Positions 9,289 to 21,000 are shown, counted from the first letter of the stretch. The stretch: DNA of 64,000 bases from Pycnococcus provasolii (GCA_049487715.1 CP150574.1:496001-560000); one strand, 5' to 3'. A program made the numbers and translations. Notes: a model not told the origin generated them from the sequence alone.

Positions 9289-9906
9289 ATTAGGGTTTTG
9301 ACAGATTTTTTGAGATTTCGTTGTGTTCGTTCGAGGGTCAAACCCCCAGAGAGGGAATCGGGGTTTCCGCTTTACGTCTCGGAGATAATACCAACAACGA
9401 AAGATACTTTGACTCTCTCGCTTCCGATCATTTGTTCATCTCTTCTCTTCAATAACAATGGCGTTACGTCGACGATTTGGGCGTTTCAATGGTGATCTCC
9501 TCAATATCACGCGCATGATAAAGCGCATGGTGCGAGCACTTTGGGATCTTTTCGTCGTCGGCGACGACGACAACAACAACAACAACAACAACGGCGGTGA
9601 TGATGATCATGATGGCTACCACGGCGGCGGCGGCGGCAACGACGACGACGATGATGATCGAAAAATCGCAGATTTTGGGTGCTATGGTAAGGAAGGGAGC
9701 ACGGGGCAAGGGGGGTGCTTGGGCTAAAAAAGAAGGGGCGGGCAGGCAATGGGGGTACATACTACATACCTCTCGCGACATCGGAGCACAAATATGCGCA
9801 CGCAAGGTTCGTGGTGATAACGTTCTCCAGGTATGACCTTAAGGGTAGCCTGATAGGATCCGTAGATCACGCTTCACCCTAACTCATGGGAAGCATGGGG
9901 CGGAGA

Positions 9907-9943
9907 GGTTTGGAGCTCAAGAGGCTAGGGAAAGCTCCAAACC
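9907..9943. repeat. inverted repeat (11-bp stem, 15-nt loop)
   Basis: GGTTTGGAGCT at 9907-9917 pairs perfectly with AGCTCCAAACC at 9933-9943. It lies between the two 28-bp direct repeats. No function is assigned. Confidence 0.7.
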
Positions 9944-9992
9944 ATTTGGCGCTTAACAACCCCTAAAATGTGCACCCCTTCCCAAAAAAGAT

Positions 9993-10020
9993 GCAGGTCA
10001 GCCCCTTCCGGCCACCTTTA
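9993..10020. repeat. 28-bp direct repeat, right copy
   Basis: Exact copy of 9261-9288, followed here by two TTTAGGTAGGCCC units (10017 and 10050). Confidence 0.85.
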
Positions 10021-10061
10021 GGTAGGCCCTGATTCAGGCGAAAAACGTCTTTAGGTAGGCC

Positions 10062-10236
10062 CAGAGGGGGGCTGGACGGATTCGGGGAGGGTTTTCCCCG
10101 AGCTCCCCTCCTGACACAGCCCCCACACAGTTTGAGTGGAGATGGGCGCCTATGGCGCCGCGTTGACTCCGCCATGCGCGACGTCGTGCGTATGTGCGAG
10201 ATCACATTTGCCGCAGCTGAAACTAGGCAGATACAT
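10062..10236. repeat. dispersed repeat, copy 2
   Basis: Second copy of the ~180-bp element at 4244-4442, same orientation. The Copia-like fragment on the minus strand begins just to its right and its open frame runs into the repeat. Confidence 0.85.
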
Positions 10237-10753
10237 CTCCACTTCCAAACCCCGGTAACACCCTGAACCCCGACATTGGCCCCCCTCGACAAGGGATATA
10301 TTTCTCCATATTCAATTTGATCGTTCTGTCATTGCGCTGATCGACTTTGATGTTGAACATGCGATCGATGAATTTGTTATGCGTGCCAACATTGAATCTT
10401 TTCTTCAGTGCTGTCATGAAATCGTTGCATACCGACTCATTGGTTCCGGCGATTTTTCCGTCGTCAGTGTGAACGAATGTAATGAGCTCGATGTTGCCGT
10501 CCTCGGCGCGTTTGAACCACAAGCTCGTGTCAGATTGCGATTGAAATAGCCCGTACTCGGTGAGGAATCGAAAGAGGTCTCGCATCCAGTTATGGCCCGC
10601 CTGTCGCAGTCCGTACAGAGATTTCTTGAGCTTCCAAACGAGTGGTCGGCCGTGATCGTCGCGTCGCCGATCTAGTCCGAATGGAGGGCGCATGTACACG
10701 AGGTGTTCTAGTGAGCTGTGCAGGTATGCAGCCGTGATGTCGAACTCTTCCAT
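10223..10753 (-). pseudogene. Ty1/Copia reverse-transcriptase fragment
   Basis: About 155 residues match the central part of Copia-type reverse transcriptase: EEFDITAAYLHSSLEHLVYM followed by RPPFGLD, then WKLKKSLYGLRQAGHNWMRD, then FVHTDDGKIAG and the following connection region. In active elements this encodes the polymerase copying element RNA into DNA. Here the part before the DITAAYLH block, RNase H, integrase, gag and LTRs are all missing, and the last ~20 residues run into an unrelated repeat. The catalytic box reads HTDD where Copia elements usually have YVDD; the two aspartates remain. It is a dead fragment, although its frame is still intact. Confidence 0.85.
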
Positions 10754-11695
10754 CCTGGTTTCCTTTTAGTCTTTTAGGCCTGATGAACGAGACTTTACAG
10801 TAATGGCGTCCACGCCCTAGCTAGTCCACGCCCTACTCTACAAGTAAAGTTTACCTCGTCCGCGCCCGCGCCGACACACGTATTGCCGTCGTGTTGCCGG
10901 CGGGCGGCGGCGCATACAAGAACATAGTAGCCGAGCAGGTGGAGAGGACGCACGTGTCAGATTGTGGACACAGAAGGGGCGGCCGTGACTTCAGGCTGGC
11001 GACTTCCGCAAGGTAGGTAGGAGGAGGAAGCAGCCGACTCGCGAGGAGAACCCTAAGAGTTGAAGAACACGGCGCCACGGGAAAAATAAAAAGGAAAAGA
11101 GAAGAGTGAAGTTACTATTGTGGGAAAAGGGAAGCTCATCGAACTAACTATGACATACGAGTACGGCGCCCTTGCAGGCCGGTGGAGCGAGGCTCTGGGA
11201 TCAAGGATCAAGGAGGCAATGAAGATCAAAGGGTACACTCTCGCAACTGGCGTGTTCGAGTACTTCGTGCTCGTAGGAGTCGTAGCTCTGCCGCATCAAA
11301 CATTGCTTGAGGTCCATCAGCTTTAGCTAGGCTGGTCGCTCGTATCTCGCGTGTACCGGGTACGGTGGTACTTCCTACCCTTAAAATTTACCGGTTCGGC
11401 GACCACCTGTGGTTCGGCTCGGCGCACTCTCCACATGGACAGCTGCTCGCTCACCGACCTTGCAGTTGTGCCGCTTCGTGACCCGTAGCGGGAAAGCAAC
11501 GGCATATGTATGGTACGTACTACAGTACCCGTAGTTGGCACCTTTTGAAACGTTTTACGTTAGACGCCACCTACCGATACCATAAGGATGGCTCGCGACG
11601 ACAATAGGCGACTTTCAAAGGACGAATAGGGTAGGTAAGATAGAATAGTTTATTTATTTTCTTTAAAAAAATCATGTGGGAAGGAAAAAATCAGG
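10754..11695. other. intergenic region right of the Copia fragment
   Basis: No supported gene. GTCCACGCCCTA occurs twice near 10808-10836. A 68-codon frame (11120-11326) has mixed composition but matches nothing recognised and may be a relic. The motif GTGGTACTTCCTAC near 11366 recurs near 26779. The right end is the 3' region of the sialidase gene; its sequence near 11640-11670 is A/T-rich. Confidence 0.5.
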
Positions 11696-13990
11696 TCACG
11701 AGCTCGGTTTTGCTGCGCCTTCCCAACCGGCGTAACCAGGAGGGGTATCAGGCGACGAAGGTGGCATCATGGGAGGGAACATCGGTGGAGGCGGCTTGAA
11801 CTTCGTGACGATCGTCCCCGTGCGACCATCAGCATCTCTCACGACGTGGTGGTCGCCAATCTCCTCGACGCCCTCCGCGTTCGCCTCCCACCAACCTACC
11901 GCAGCTTGCTTCGCTGCCGCCGTGCTGAAGTTGCCGCGCGCCTCGGTATCGCCCTTGAATGCGCCGTACGTGTCAATCAAACCGCGGTTCACCGTGTACG
12001 GAGTCTGCACCCAATTTTCGTCAAACGACATGTACTTGATGCTCGTGCGCACGCCCTGCGCCAGCTTTCGGCACTTCACGAAGCACGCATTTTTCGCAGC
12101 GTTGTAGCCGTCGAGTGTGTACTTCTCACCCATCGGCATGCATTCGCGGCAGGCTGACCACGAGAACACCACGTGAATTCGCCCGCTCGCATCCGCTGTC
12201 ACGGATGGAAACGAGTACTCCGGACCCTGGAAGAAGATCTGCAGGTCCTTAACATAAGGCCACGTCAAACCGCCGTCGCTAGACAGAGCCACGGATAGAG
12301 GCGGCGCACCTGACCCAGGACACTCGTCCTTGTATTGAGACAGACAGTCCTTGCGGCTGATTGTCCTCATCGCAAGGTTGTTGAACACAACAACGAAATT
12401 GCCATTCGGGAGGTATGCGCACGAGAAGTCGTCGTTCAAGCTTGGCAGGTTGGTTTCGAGTGGGAACGTCCATGTCAGGCCGTCGTCGAAACTTTCCGTG
12501 CGCATCATCTTGCCGCCACCTCGCGACCGCATGAGCGCCACAACTCGACCATCTCGAGCGCGCATGAAGCATGGTTCGGCGTATCCTTCAGGCAAAGGTC
12601 GCAGACTCCCAGATGAATCTTTCCACCACTTGGTGCCATTCGAGTTTTCGAGGTCGCCATGGCCGTCGGCAATTTGAGCAGCCATGGTGTGCGCGTCGTC
12701 CCACTTGGCAAATGCATTCGCGTCGATGCTTGACATGAGCGACCATCTTGCGCCGCGGAGAATCTCGTCTCCCTTTCCGAACGCCACGCCGACGTGAGCG
12801 GCGACAGCCGGTCCTCGCCACACTTCGGCGCCTACGCACGCCTCACGCGCATGATCTTTGTCGCAACTTAGCGTGAAATGGAAGTGCGCGGGCAGCATGT
12901 ACGTCGTCGCATCGCAACCTGCGCCTCCGGATGTGAGATGTCGCCTCCCGGCACGGCCGCGGCACTCGGGAGCGCGTGTGTACAGCGGATCGTGTCGCAG
13001 GCTCGCCATATTTCCAGGCGTCGGCACGCCGCCGTCGACGAGCGTCCAGGACTTGCCTCCGTTCGTCGATCGCATGGCGCCAAGTTTGTGGTCGTCGTCG
13101 GTGCACATGCCGCACGTCCTTGCGCATGTGCGGTGCAGCGTCTGGCACCCCTCCGGCGTGTTCGCCTTCCAGTAGCAGCTCTGTCCCTTTGGGTCCACCT
13201 TCTGCTCTGGATACATGCGTTCCCACAGGTCGTAGCAGTCATCGCCGTGCGTCATGCGCAGCGCACCCGCGGAGTTCCTCTTCCGGCTCTCGTACAGCAG
13301 CAGGAGCGACTTGCCTGTGTGATCAGTCGCGACGACGACGGGGTTTGCGAGGACAGCATTTTCGTCAAACACGAGTGGTTCTGGTGCGGACCACGTCGTG
13401 TCTTTCGCGCGCAGCCTGCTGAGCGACAAGCCTCTGGGCGGTTCCTTCGCGCCGACGCCCCCCAGCTTTCCACGTGCATCCCGCGACGCGGCGTCGTCAG
13501 TCGGCCTTGATCCGCTGCTCCAGATGGCGATGAGTTCTCCGGATGGCAGGAGGTGTATGTATGCGTATGCGTTTTCTGCTTCAATGTGCGGGAGGTACGC
13601 CTCGAACGACGTGTCGTCTCGCTCTCGCACGACGCCGTCGCCCTTGACGTTCGCGTCAATGCCGTCCGCCTCGACGACGTACGGCACGTGTCCCGCTTGC
13701 ACGTCCTGTCTTTCGTGCACGTCAGCGTGTTCGAACGCTAGGTGCGAGGTGACATCCCCGTCGCCGATGCCGTACACCCCCGTTCGTGCCGCGTTCGCTT
13801 GGTTGGCCGTGAGTACCATGAAGAAGGTGGATACTGCGATGACGAGTCCGAGCAGGCCGACGCGCGTCGTCGCGGGGACTTGGTGGAAGAAGTACGCGTA
13901 CAGTTTTGCGGGACTTAGTAGGAGTATGCGAAGAGGCACGGGCGGCGGCGGAAAGAACGGCTTATGATGGGTAGGATCGACGCTGTCCAT
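11696..13990 (-). CDS. membrane-anchored sialidase-like (BNR/Asp-box) protein with a six-Cys insert
   Basis: 764 residues, single exon, ATG 13990. A hydrophobic helix at ~43-63 after a Pro-rich cytosolic segment suggests a type II membrane protein with the main domain in the lumen or outside. Three Asp-box-like motifs are visible: STNGGKSW, SFDDGLTW and SSDGGLTW, with other hydrophobic strand repeats, as in six-bladed sialidase propellers that cleave terminal sialic or related acidic sugars. Between early blades (~254-297) is a six-cysteine module ending CARTCGMC, with ShKT-type spacing. The tail is Pro/Met-rich. The full set of catalytic arginines cannot be confirmed by eye, so this could be a non-catalytic sugar-binding propeller. 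Confidence 0.75.
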   Translation of the reverse strand: MDSVDPTHHKPFFPPPPVPLRILLLSPAKLYAYFFHQVPATTRVGLLGLVIAVSTFFMVLTANQANAARTGVYGIGDGDVTSHLAFEHADVHERQDVQAGHVPYVVEADGIDANVKGDGVVRERDDTSFEAYLPHIEAENAYAYIHLLPSGELIAIWSSGSRPTDDAASRDARGKLGGVGAKEPPRGLSLSRLRAKDTTWSAPEPLVFDENAVLANPVVVATDHTGKSLLLLYESRKRNSAGALRMTHGDDCYDLWERMYPEQKVDPKGQSCYWKANTPEGCQTLHRTCARTCGMCTDDDHKLGAMRSTNGGKSWTLVDGGVPTPGNMASLRHDPLYTRAPECRGRAGRRHLTSGGAGCDATTYMLPAHFHFTLSCDKDHAREACVGAEVWRGPAVAAHVGVAFGKGDEILRGARWSLMSSIDANAFAKWDDAHTMAAQIADGHGDLENSNGTKWWKDSSGSLRPLPEGYAEPCFMRARDGRVVALMRSRGGGKMMRTESFDDGLTWTFPLETNLPSLNDDFSCAYLPNGNFVVVFNNLAMRTISRKDCLSQYKDECPGSGAPPLSVALSSDGGLTWPYVKDLQIFFQGPEYSFPSVTADASGRIHVVFSWSACRECMPMGEKYTLDGYNAAKNACFVKCRKLAQGVRTSIKYMSFDENWVQTPYTVNRGLIDTYGAFKGDTEARGNFSTAAAKQAAVGWWEANAEGVEEIGDHHVVRDADGRTGTIVTKFKPPPPMFPPMMPPSSPDTPPGYAGWEGAAKPSS

Positions 13991-15077
13991 GTTGAACTTA
14001 GCCAGAGTTGAAAAAGAACCAAAATCAAAAAAAAGATGAAGTGAAGTGAAGTGAACTCACTCAAGCCCAATCAAAATCAAAATCAAAATAATTTGATTTG
14101 ATCGCGAAATGAAATGCAATCCCAAGGAAGGAACAAGAACCACCTGTGGGAGGACTTCGTTCACAAAATAAAATGAAAGAAACACACTTGACTTCAAGCC
14201 TCTTAAGGCTTCCTGATGATGAGAGCACTGGTGCAGTTAAGACCCTTAAGAGCGAGAGATCACAAGGAGAACTGCTTAGACTACATATTGTGTGCCAGAC
14301 AGAGGTTGCTTAATTAATTAATGCCTAATTGATGTGATCCCGTCGTGAGACGAAGAAGAAGAACGACTTCTAACCGCAGGCAGGAACTCCTAAGAAGCGT
14401 GTGTGCAAAAGCAACACAAGAAAAGAAACAACGTGTTTGCAAACACAGTCTGACAGTGAGCCTCCTTTGTTTGTTTGTTTGTTTGTTTGGGCCCCAAGCA
14501 AGAAACACGAGCTTCTTGGGAAGGGCTTGTACGGGTAGGGGATACCAAACAAATATCGTAAGTACTGTACATACTTCCTTCACGAGTATCGGGTCGGAGG
14601 GGCAGCACGCTCCCCACAATATTGGGACAAGAGGATCCTTCCAGGTATGGAATCCATTACCAGGCCGAAACCAGGCGGGATGCCGGTCTTTTTCGGGGCC
14701 CCGTTCGTTGGTTTCTGATTTTCGCATGCATGGGGCAGTGGGGGGGGGATCGCCGGATCGGGCAGTCGGGGGGAATTGTCATGAGGGGGGAATGCCACCG
14801 GAAAATAGAATACAACCCGAAACCAACGCCACCTTAACTTATTTTTCTGTCGACAAGGCTTAGGATGGTAGTTCTTACCACGATGGGTTAAGGCACCCGT
14901 TCTCATCAGTCGTGTTATTAGTCTATAGTGGTAGGAAGGGGGGACAAAACCTTCCTATCCTAGGGTCGGCCTGGGGAACCCCTGTTGTGGCCTGGGGAAA
15001 ACCTGTGTCCGGGGTTTTAGGTCCGGGGAGGCCTGTTGTGTGGAGTTCAAACACTTCCCCCTTCCCAACTACGTTTC
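13991..15077. other. intergenic region between divergent genes
   Basis: Upstream regions of the sialidase (-) and the BTB protein (+). Seen: AGTGA and AATCAAA short repeats (14037-14100) and a (GTTT)n run (14466-14489). No gene is supported; longer open frames here have no domain-like sequence. Confidence 0.5.
14466..14489. repeat. (TTTG)n microsatellite
   Basis: Six tandem TTTG units in the divergent promoter region. Confidence 0.85.
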
Positions 15078-17895
15078 ATGTCGCATTCATCCGCGGCTTT
15101 ACTCTCCGTGTCCGCCTTGCAGCACTCCGCGGCTTCTGCTCCTAAGTCTATGGCGGGTGGTGCAGGTGCAGGTGGTGGTAATGAAGTCTCCTCTGTCTCT
15201 TTGGTCGCGCGTCTCGCGGGTCAACTCGTGTACACCGCCAAGGTAGGTGCGCCCACCAACGGAGGAGCAGCAGCCGCGGCCAACGGAAGTGCCGGAGGAG
15301 CAGCAGCAGCAGCGAACTCTATGAGCATGCTCGTCGGACTCAAAGGACGCGCGACGGGAACGCACGTGACGTCGAACACTGCGGCGCAGGCACACGCGCC
15401 CGCACCCGCCGCCGCATCGGCTTCGGCACTCGGCAACGGCGTGCGAGGTGGGGCGGATCCTGGAATCAGGCCGACGGTGCGGTCGTCGCTCGCACTCAGA
15501 AGTGCTGTGCTCGAAGCAAGGCGCAAGTCCGCCGCCGGTGGAGACGAACAAAACAAGGCGACGGCGGCAGCCGCCGCGGCGACGGCGCAACTTGACGAAC
15601 CCCGCCGGCGCCGCTGCCCCAAAAACAGCAAGCGGAAACGGAACAGCCAGCAGCGGGAGAGACGCGGCACAGCTTACCGGAATCAGCGGGAACCAGGCGA
15701 CGACGAGCAGTAGGCCGACCAGCGCAAGCACGCAAGCCGCGTCGTCGTCGATGGGACGCACGTCGTCATTCTCAAACGCAAAGGCGTCAGGACACCAACA
15801 CCACCAACACCACCAACACCACCAACACCAACACCACCGCGTCACGGTGACAGTGTTTGACGACTCCAAGGATGAGACGCGCAAGTTCTCGTGCAGCTTG
15901 CCTCTGCTGCTCAGGCACATGAAGTACTTCAAGAGCTACGTCAAGGTGCCGCCGGACTACACAAGCCACCACCACAGCGCGTCGAACGACGTTGAGATTG
16001 TCGTGCAGTGCGACATCTCAGTCTTCTCCTGGCTGCTGCAGTACGTGAAAAGCCACAACGACGACGACGCGAACACCGCCGACGTCGCTGTTCGACCGCA
16101 ACTCACGCTCGGCAACAGCGCTAGCGTGCTGATCGCGAGCAACTTCCTCAAGATGGACGCGCTCGTCGCCGAGGCGGTGAGCTTCATCGCCAAGCACATC
16201 ATCGAGGTGATCCGCCTTCCCACGGACCTTGCGTGTCTTTCGGACGACATCCTCGCCCTCCTTTCAGACCGCCTTTCCGTCGACACGATCGAGGTGCTAC
16301 GGCGCAGTGACGATGGCGCCGGCGCCGCAGAAACGGAGAAGAAGGAAACGAATCACAAAGGGGGTACGACGAGAAGCGCGTTTGTCGCGCGCCTGTATCG
16401 CGCCAAGGTGGACCGCATGCTGATTCGCTGCGATGGCGCTGGACTCGACGCTTCGGCTCCAGGCCAAATCGCCGACGCCGCAGGCGGCATTGCTGGCGGC
16501 ATGGGGATCAATTGCTGCGCGAGGTGCGGCAAGCTCTTCCCGCGCGGTGCGGCTGGGCGAAAGCTCGCGTGCCCCGCGGCACGACCTCTCGTCGGCTTTG
16601 ATGGCACCGTAGTGATGCGACACAGCGCCGTGGTGGGATGGCGTGCAAATGTGCTCGCGCGTTCGCTGCACGAGCAGATGGGATACACATGGAGAGAGGT
16701 CTTTTGGCGCCTCTGGGCTGCACTCCATATTGCTGGACCGTGCGGTGCGTGTGGGCAATTCTTCACCCTCAACGAGCTCGCGCACTGTGCTTACCACCCG
16801 GCTCCAGCGCGCTTTGACGCCGGGTCGGCATCCGGGTGCTATCCTTGCTGCGGTGCGCATGCGCGGCGCTTCGACGCCGCTCCGACTGCGAGCCTTCATG
16901 GCGCTCTCGCCTTTGGTTGCAAGGCACGAGAGCATGTCATCACTGACGCCAAGGCGTCTTCGGCCGTAGCCGCTCCGCGCGAAGGCGAGGTGCTCGTCGA
17001 GGACGCCGAAGATTCGGCGACCATCCTTGCTCTTGCCAGACGTCATGCACACCTTGTGCAGACCCCGTTCGCTCCCGGAGACGCGAACGAGGGAAAGGTG
17101 GCTGCCGACGACATCCTCGAAATGGGAAAGCCTCCCCGAAGTGATGTTGGTGCTGAGGAAGACGAGACGGTTGACGAGAGTATTCGCCGTGGACGACGCG
17201 CTCGTGGTGCACGTCCACTCTCCGCGAGGGCCACGCCATCCCGGGCGCAGGCACCGAGCGATCTTGTGATTGCGGAGGAGATTGTTTCAGATGCGAGCAG
17301 CGACTTCGAAAGCGAGAATTCCTCGAGCGAAGATGACGCTGGCATTGGAGCATCTCGCGCGGAACATGCCCATGAGATGCGTCACGGTCTGAATGGTAAG
17401 CTGGCGTCGTCGACGGGGGCGAAAGCTGCACCCTCTCGTCGCAAGCGGGATGCACGCCGCGAGTTCTGGTTCGAGTGCCCACCGAACCTGCGAAAGGCGT
17501 ACCGAATGGAATTGCGGCGAGAGGACGATGCTGATCGCATGCACGCTCTCGTCGAGAGTCTAGCGGCGCAGCGCATTGACGCGATTGGGCGGCGCACGTC
17601 GGAGATGCCAGCAAGTAGTGCCCCCCCACGTCGCCGTGCGTCAGGCGCCTCCGCCCCCGCGCCGGTGCGTGGTGCACGCCCGTCTAATGCGACCGCGGGG
17701 CGCGCGACGGGGAGCTTCGGGCGCGCTGGAACCACCAAGCCTGCACCATACGCCGGAATGCAGGATGGCGGATTTGCTGGAAGCTTACGAAGTGGCGGTG
17801 GCACATCATCCGCGCGACGTTCATTTCGTGGAGCTCCATCGCAATCACCTCGAACATCTTCGTCTGTCTCGCGCCCAACGAGCGCCAAAAGGTGA
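15078..17895 (+). CDS. SANBR/KIAA1841-like BTB-domain protein (frame change near the 5' end)
   Basis: The N-terminal part reads from ATG 15078 in one frame; from about 15.6 kb the coding sense moves to the next frame and runs to 17895. A short intron is the likely cause: 15538-15628 (91 nt) would restore the frame, but its GTGGAG donor is weak and a one-base sequence error is also possible. The long second part carries a BTB-type segment (VTVTVFDDSKDETRKFSCSL, then CDISVFSWLLQYVK, then a block ending ASNFLKMDALVAEAV), followed by the family's two-cysteine-pair region (CCARCGKLF, then YTWREVFWRLWAAL and CGACGQFFTLNELAHCAYHP). This order matches animal SANBR (SANT and BTB regulator of class-switch recombination). 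The SANT domain is not clear. The C-terminus is Ser/Ala/Arg-rich. Its role in an alga is unknown. Confidence 0.75.
15789..15838 (+). repeat. CAC-rich (His/Gln) coding microsatellite
   Basis: Repeated CACCAACAC units encode a His/Gln run directly before the BTB-like segment. Confidence 0.85.
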
Positions 17896-18009
17896 TTTCG
17901 TCGTCAGACGATTCAGGAAAAGTAGTAGTGCTGTACTTGTATTATAGTAACCTTAGTACTAAGTAAATATACACGATTTTATTACAATGCTTCATTTACA
18001 ATTCCTAAA

Positions 18010-21000
18010 TTATACAATTCGAAGAACACGCTTTTCCGCAAGGCGCTTCTTCTTCTCCTCTTCTGCCATTTTCATCTGTCTTCTCTTATCCTTGTACTGC
18101 GCATACAATTCGTCCGCCTGCCTCACCTCCTCGCGCACCTGCAGCTTGTAGAGTCGCCCAGCCTCGTACCAAATTGTCTTGCTCTGTTTGATGTGGTGTT
18201 TTTGACTTTGAGGTTAGTGCCCATTGATGTTGATGTGTACACCACGGCTTGCAGAGGCCAAAAAAAAAAAAACTCACCTTATCACGATCCAGACGCTGCA
18301 CCGTTTCCGTGTGCCTTTTCATCTGTTCTTTTAAACTCATCAGCTTTCCAAATGCAATCTCACGAGCGTACGAAACTTCTTGCAGCTTGTCGCCACTCGC
18401 CTTTGCAGCCACGGCGAACAACTTCGCGTCAGCCGCAAGGCTCTTGCGGCGCCTCTGCCTGTGCTTCTTCTGTGCTATGTTGTCGGTATCCTCCTTTTGC
18501 CGTTGCATGACAGCCTCCTCCATGTTACGGTACTGCTCAAAATTATCTCTCTTTGCTCGCTCCGCCTGATCGATCTTTGCCGCATCCTCCTCCTTGGCAA
18601 TAGCCTTTTCAAGCTCGCTGACAGCCTTTCGCATGTCTTCCCGGCATGCATCCATACGCTTGCGCTCTTCAAACAACTCCTCAATAATCTCCGATTGGCG
18701 CTCTTTCATGGTTGATTTGTTCGACAACTCGGTCATTGCGGTTTTCACATCCGTGGCAGATACCATTCCCGTGCGACGACCACGTCGTTTCATTGCCAGA
18801 TTTGCACCAGCTTCCTCGGCTTCGTTCAGCCTATCGTCTTCTTGCTTTCCCATGGCTGCCAGGAATTTCTCCCGCAAGCGGTTCTTTCGTTCCACCCAAA
18901 TCTTGTGAAAGACGAAGTAAATTTTTCTCATCCAGTCCCACCTCTGACGTGCTGTTCGCCGCGTGCCGCGTGCCGCCCATGGCACTGTGATGGCATCAGA
19001 CGCATGTTTCGCGGAGGATGCAATGCTAGCGGTAGATAGCATGGAAAGCCTGCGTTTTGACATCGACAGCCTTCTGGACGTGTGACTACCACCAACCGAT
19101 GATGTGGCGTCGAAGGAAGTGCGCGCGCTAGAGGATTGTGACGAAGAAAAGAACCCATCCATTTCTCGTGCATGAAGCTCCTTTAGAAATTCCAGCGCCT
19201 CCTTGTTGCCCCTACGCATTACCTCAGGCGGCGGCCAAATAAGCTTTGGATTTTCGTCGAAAAATACATTTTCCAAGTGATCCAATTCGGAAATGTCCAT
19301 ACCAATCTCCTCGATGTTCGTGTGCGTGACGACCAGGGTCTTTAAGCTGCGGCATTCGTAGATGAAAGGAAATTCCGTGAGTCCGGGATTATGCGAGCAA
19401 TTGAGCGATTCGAGCATTGTCAGGCCCGCAAGGTCATCTTCGTCGAGCGCACTCAACCTATTGTTGTGAAGATAGAGCGTTTGCAAGCTCGTCAGCGAAT
19501 CACCGAATGTCGAAGGTAGGGAGGGAATGTCATTTTGGCTCGCATCGAGCCTACTCAGAGTGGTGAGGGAGCACAATGCGCGTGGAAGTGCAATCAGCTG
19601 ATTATTGCTCACGAGCAGTGTTTTCAGCGTCCGGGCAAACCGTGACAGATCTGGCAGAAGGAAGAGACCGAGGCAGTTCAAGCATATGCGCCCGTTGATC
19701 TCCTCCACGCCCCAAGCCATTGTATTCCGCACAATTTCCACCTCCTGGTCAAAATTAGGAACGGCCAAGACGGAATGACGATGCTCTCCGGGTGCCGCCT
19801 TACGATCGTTTTGCATGCCTGAGCTGACAAGATCACCCAACCACTCGGGCACACAGTCGAGGACGTTGTTATGTACCTCGAGCAGGCGAAGGCTGGTGCA
19901 ATGCTGCAACCCATCTGGTATGTCCAAGAGACGGTTGTGCGCCAAGTGCAGGGTTTCCAGCGCTGGCAAACCCGCGCCGTTTGCATCGATTCGGGTGATG
20001 CGATTTCGGCTCAGGGAAATCTCTCGCAGTCCCGGGAAGTTGTACGGCTCCGCAAATACCGAGCCCAGGTCACCAGTCAGTGCGTTGGCGTGAGCGTGAA
20101 ACACTTCCAGGCTATCAGGCAGCGCGCGCACATCTCCCATAACGCTACCCGGTCGCAGGTATCCCACTCCTCCACTTCTCTGGCGGCGCATGGGAACTGC
20201 GGATTCTCCGTGTGATGGCGCCGAACGACGACCTCCTGCTGCTGACGGCACGCAAAGCGCCTCGAGTTGATTGTCGTTCAGGTACAGCTCGCGAAGCGCA
20301 CGGCATGGTACAAGGCTGGGCATGCACCCGGTGATGGCGTTGTTCGAGAGGTCGAGGTACTCGAGTTCGCGCATGCGCAAAATATTCTCTTCACCGAGCA
20401 CGTCTCCGATGGCATTGCCACGTGCACGCAGCACTCGCAGACTTGCCGGCAAGATTGGCAACGACGGTAGCACACGATTATCTTCGACATTGATGGTCTC
20501 CAGAGATTGTACATGTGCGACGCACGACGGCACGGATCCAAGGCTGTTGCAGGAGAGGTCAACGTCGACGAGGATTCGCAGCTGCGGGAACTCGGGTACG
20601 AAGTCGAGGCTTTGCTGCGCGAAGTTGAGCTGCTCCTCCATGGGCGACATTCCCTCAATGTGCTGCTTGAAAAGAAGAAATCGGCGCGTGGACGACCAGC
20701 TCAGGTTCGCAAGGGCACCGAATGGTGGTGCAAGATGAGCGTTGTCGCCAAATGTGAACGTCTCGAGGTTCGGGAGTCGGCACATCCACGTGGCGACGGT
20801 GCTGAGGCGATTGCCATGGGCGTAGAGGCGTGCGAGGCTCGTGCACTGCGAAACCTCCGGTGCGAAGTGCGTGATCATATTGTGTTCCGCGTGCAAGCGA
20901 CGCAGCTGATAAAGTTCGCCAATAACCTTAGGCACATCGACGAGGTCGTTGAAAGACACGTCAAGCACAAGCAGCGTTTTGTTGAGCCTGCGCACGTTGA

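Larger units (their letters stand above)
9078..10222. other. repeat-rich intergenic region
   Basis: No supported gene. It holds the telomere-like tract, two copies of a 28-bp direct repeat (9261-9288 and 9993-10020), an 11-bp-stem hairpin (9907-9943) and dispersed repeat copy 2 (10062-10236). An open frame from ATG 9458 to 9727 is mostly Asn/Asp/Gly triplet repeats and has no recognisable domain. Confidence 0.6.

Noticed and set aside
9458-9727. 90-codon ORF with ATG
   Set aside because: Mostly Asn, Asp and Gly triplet repeats in a repeat-rich stretch between direct repeats.
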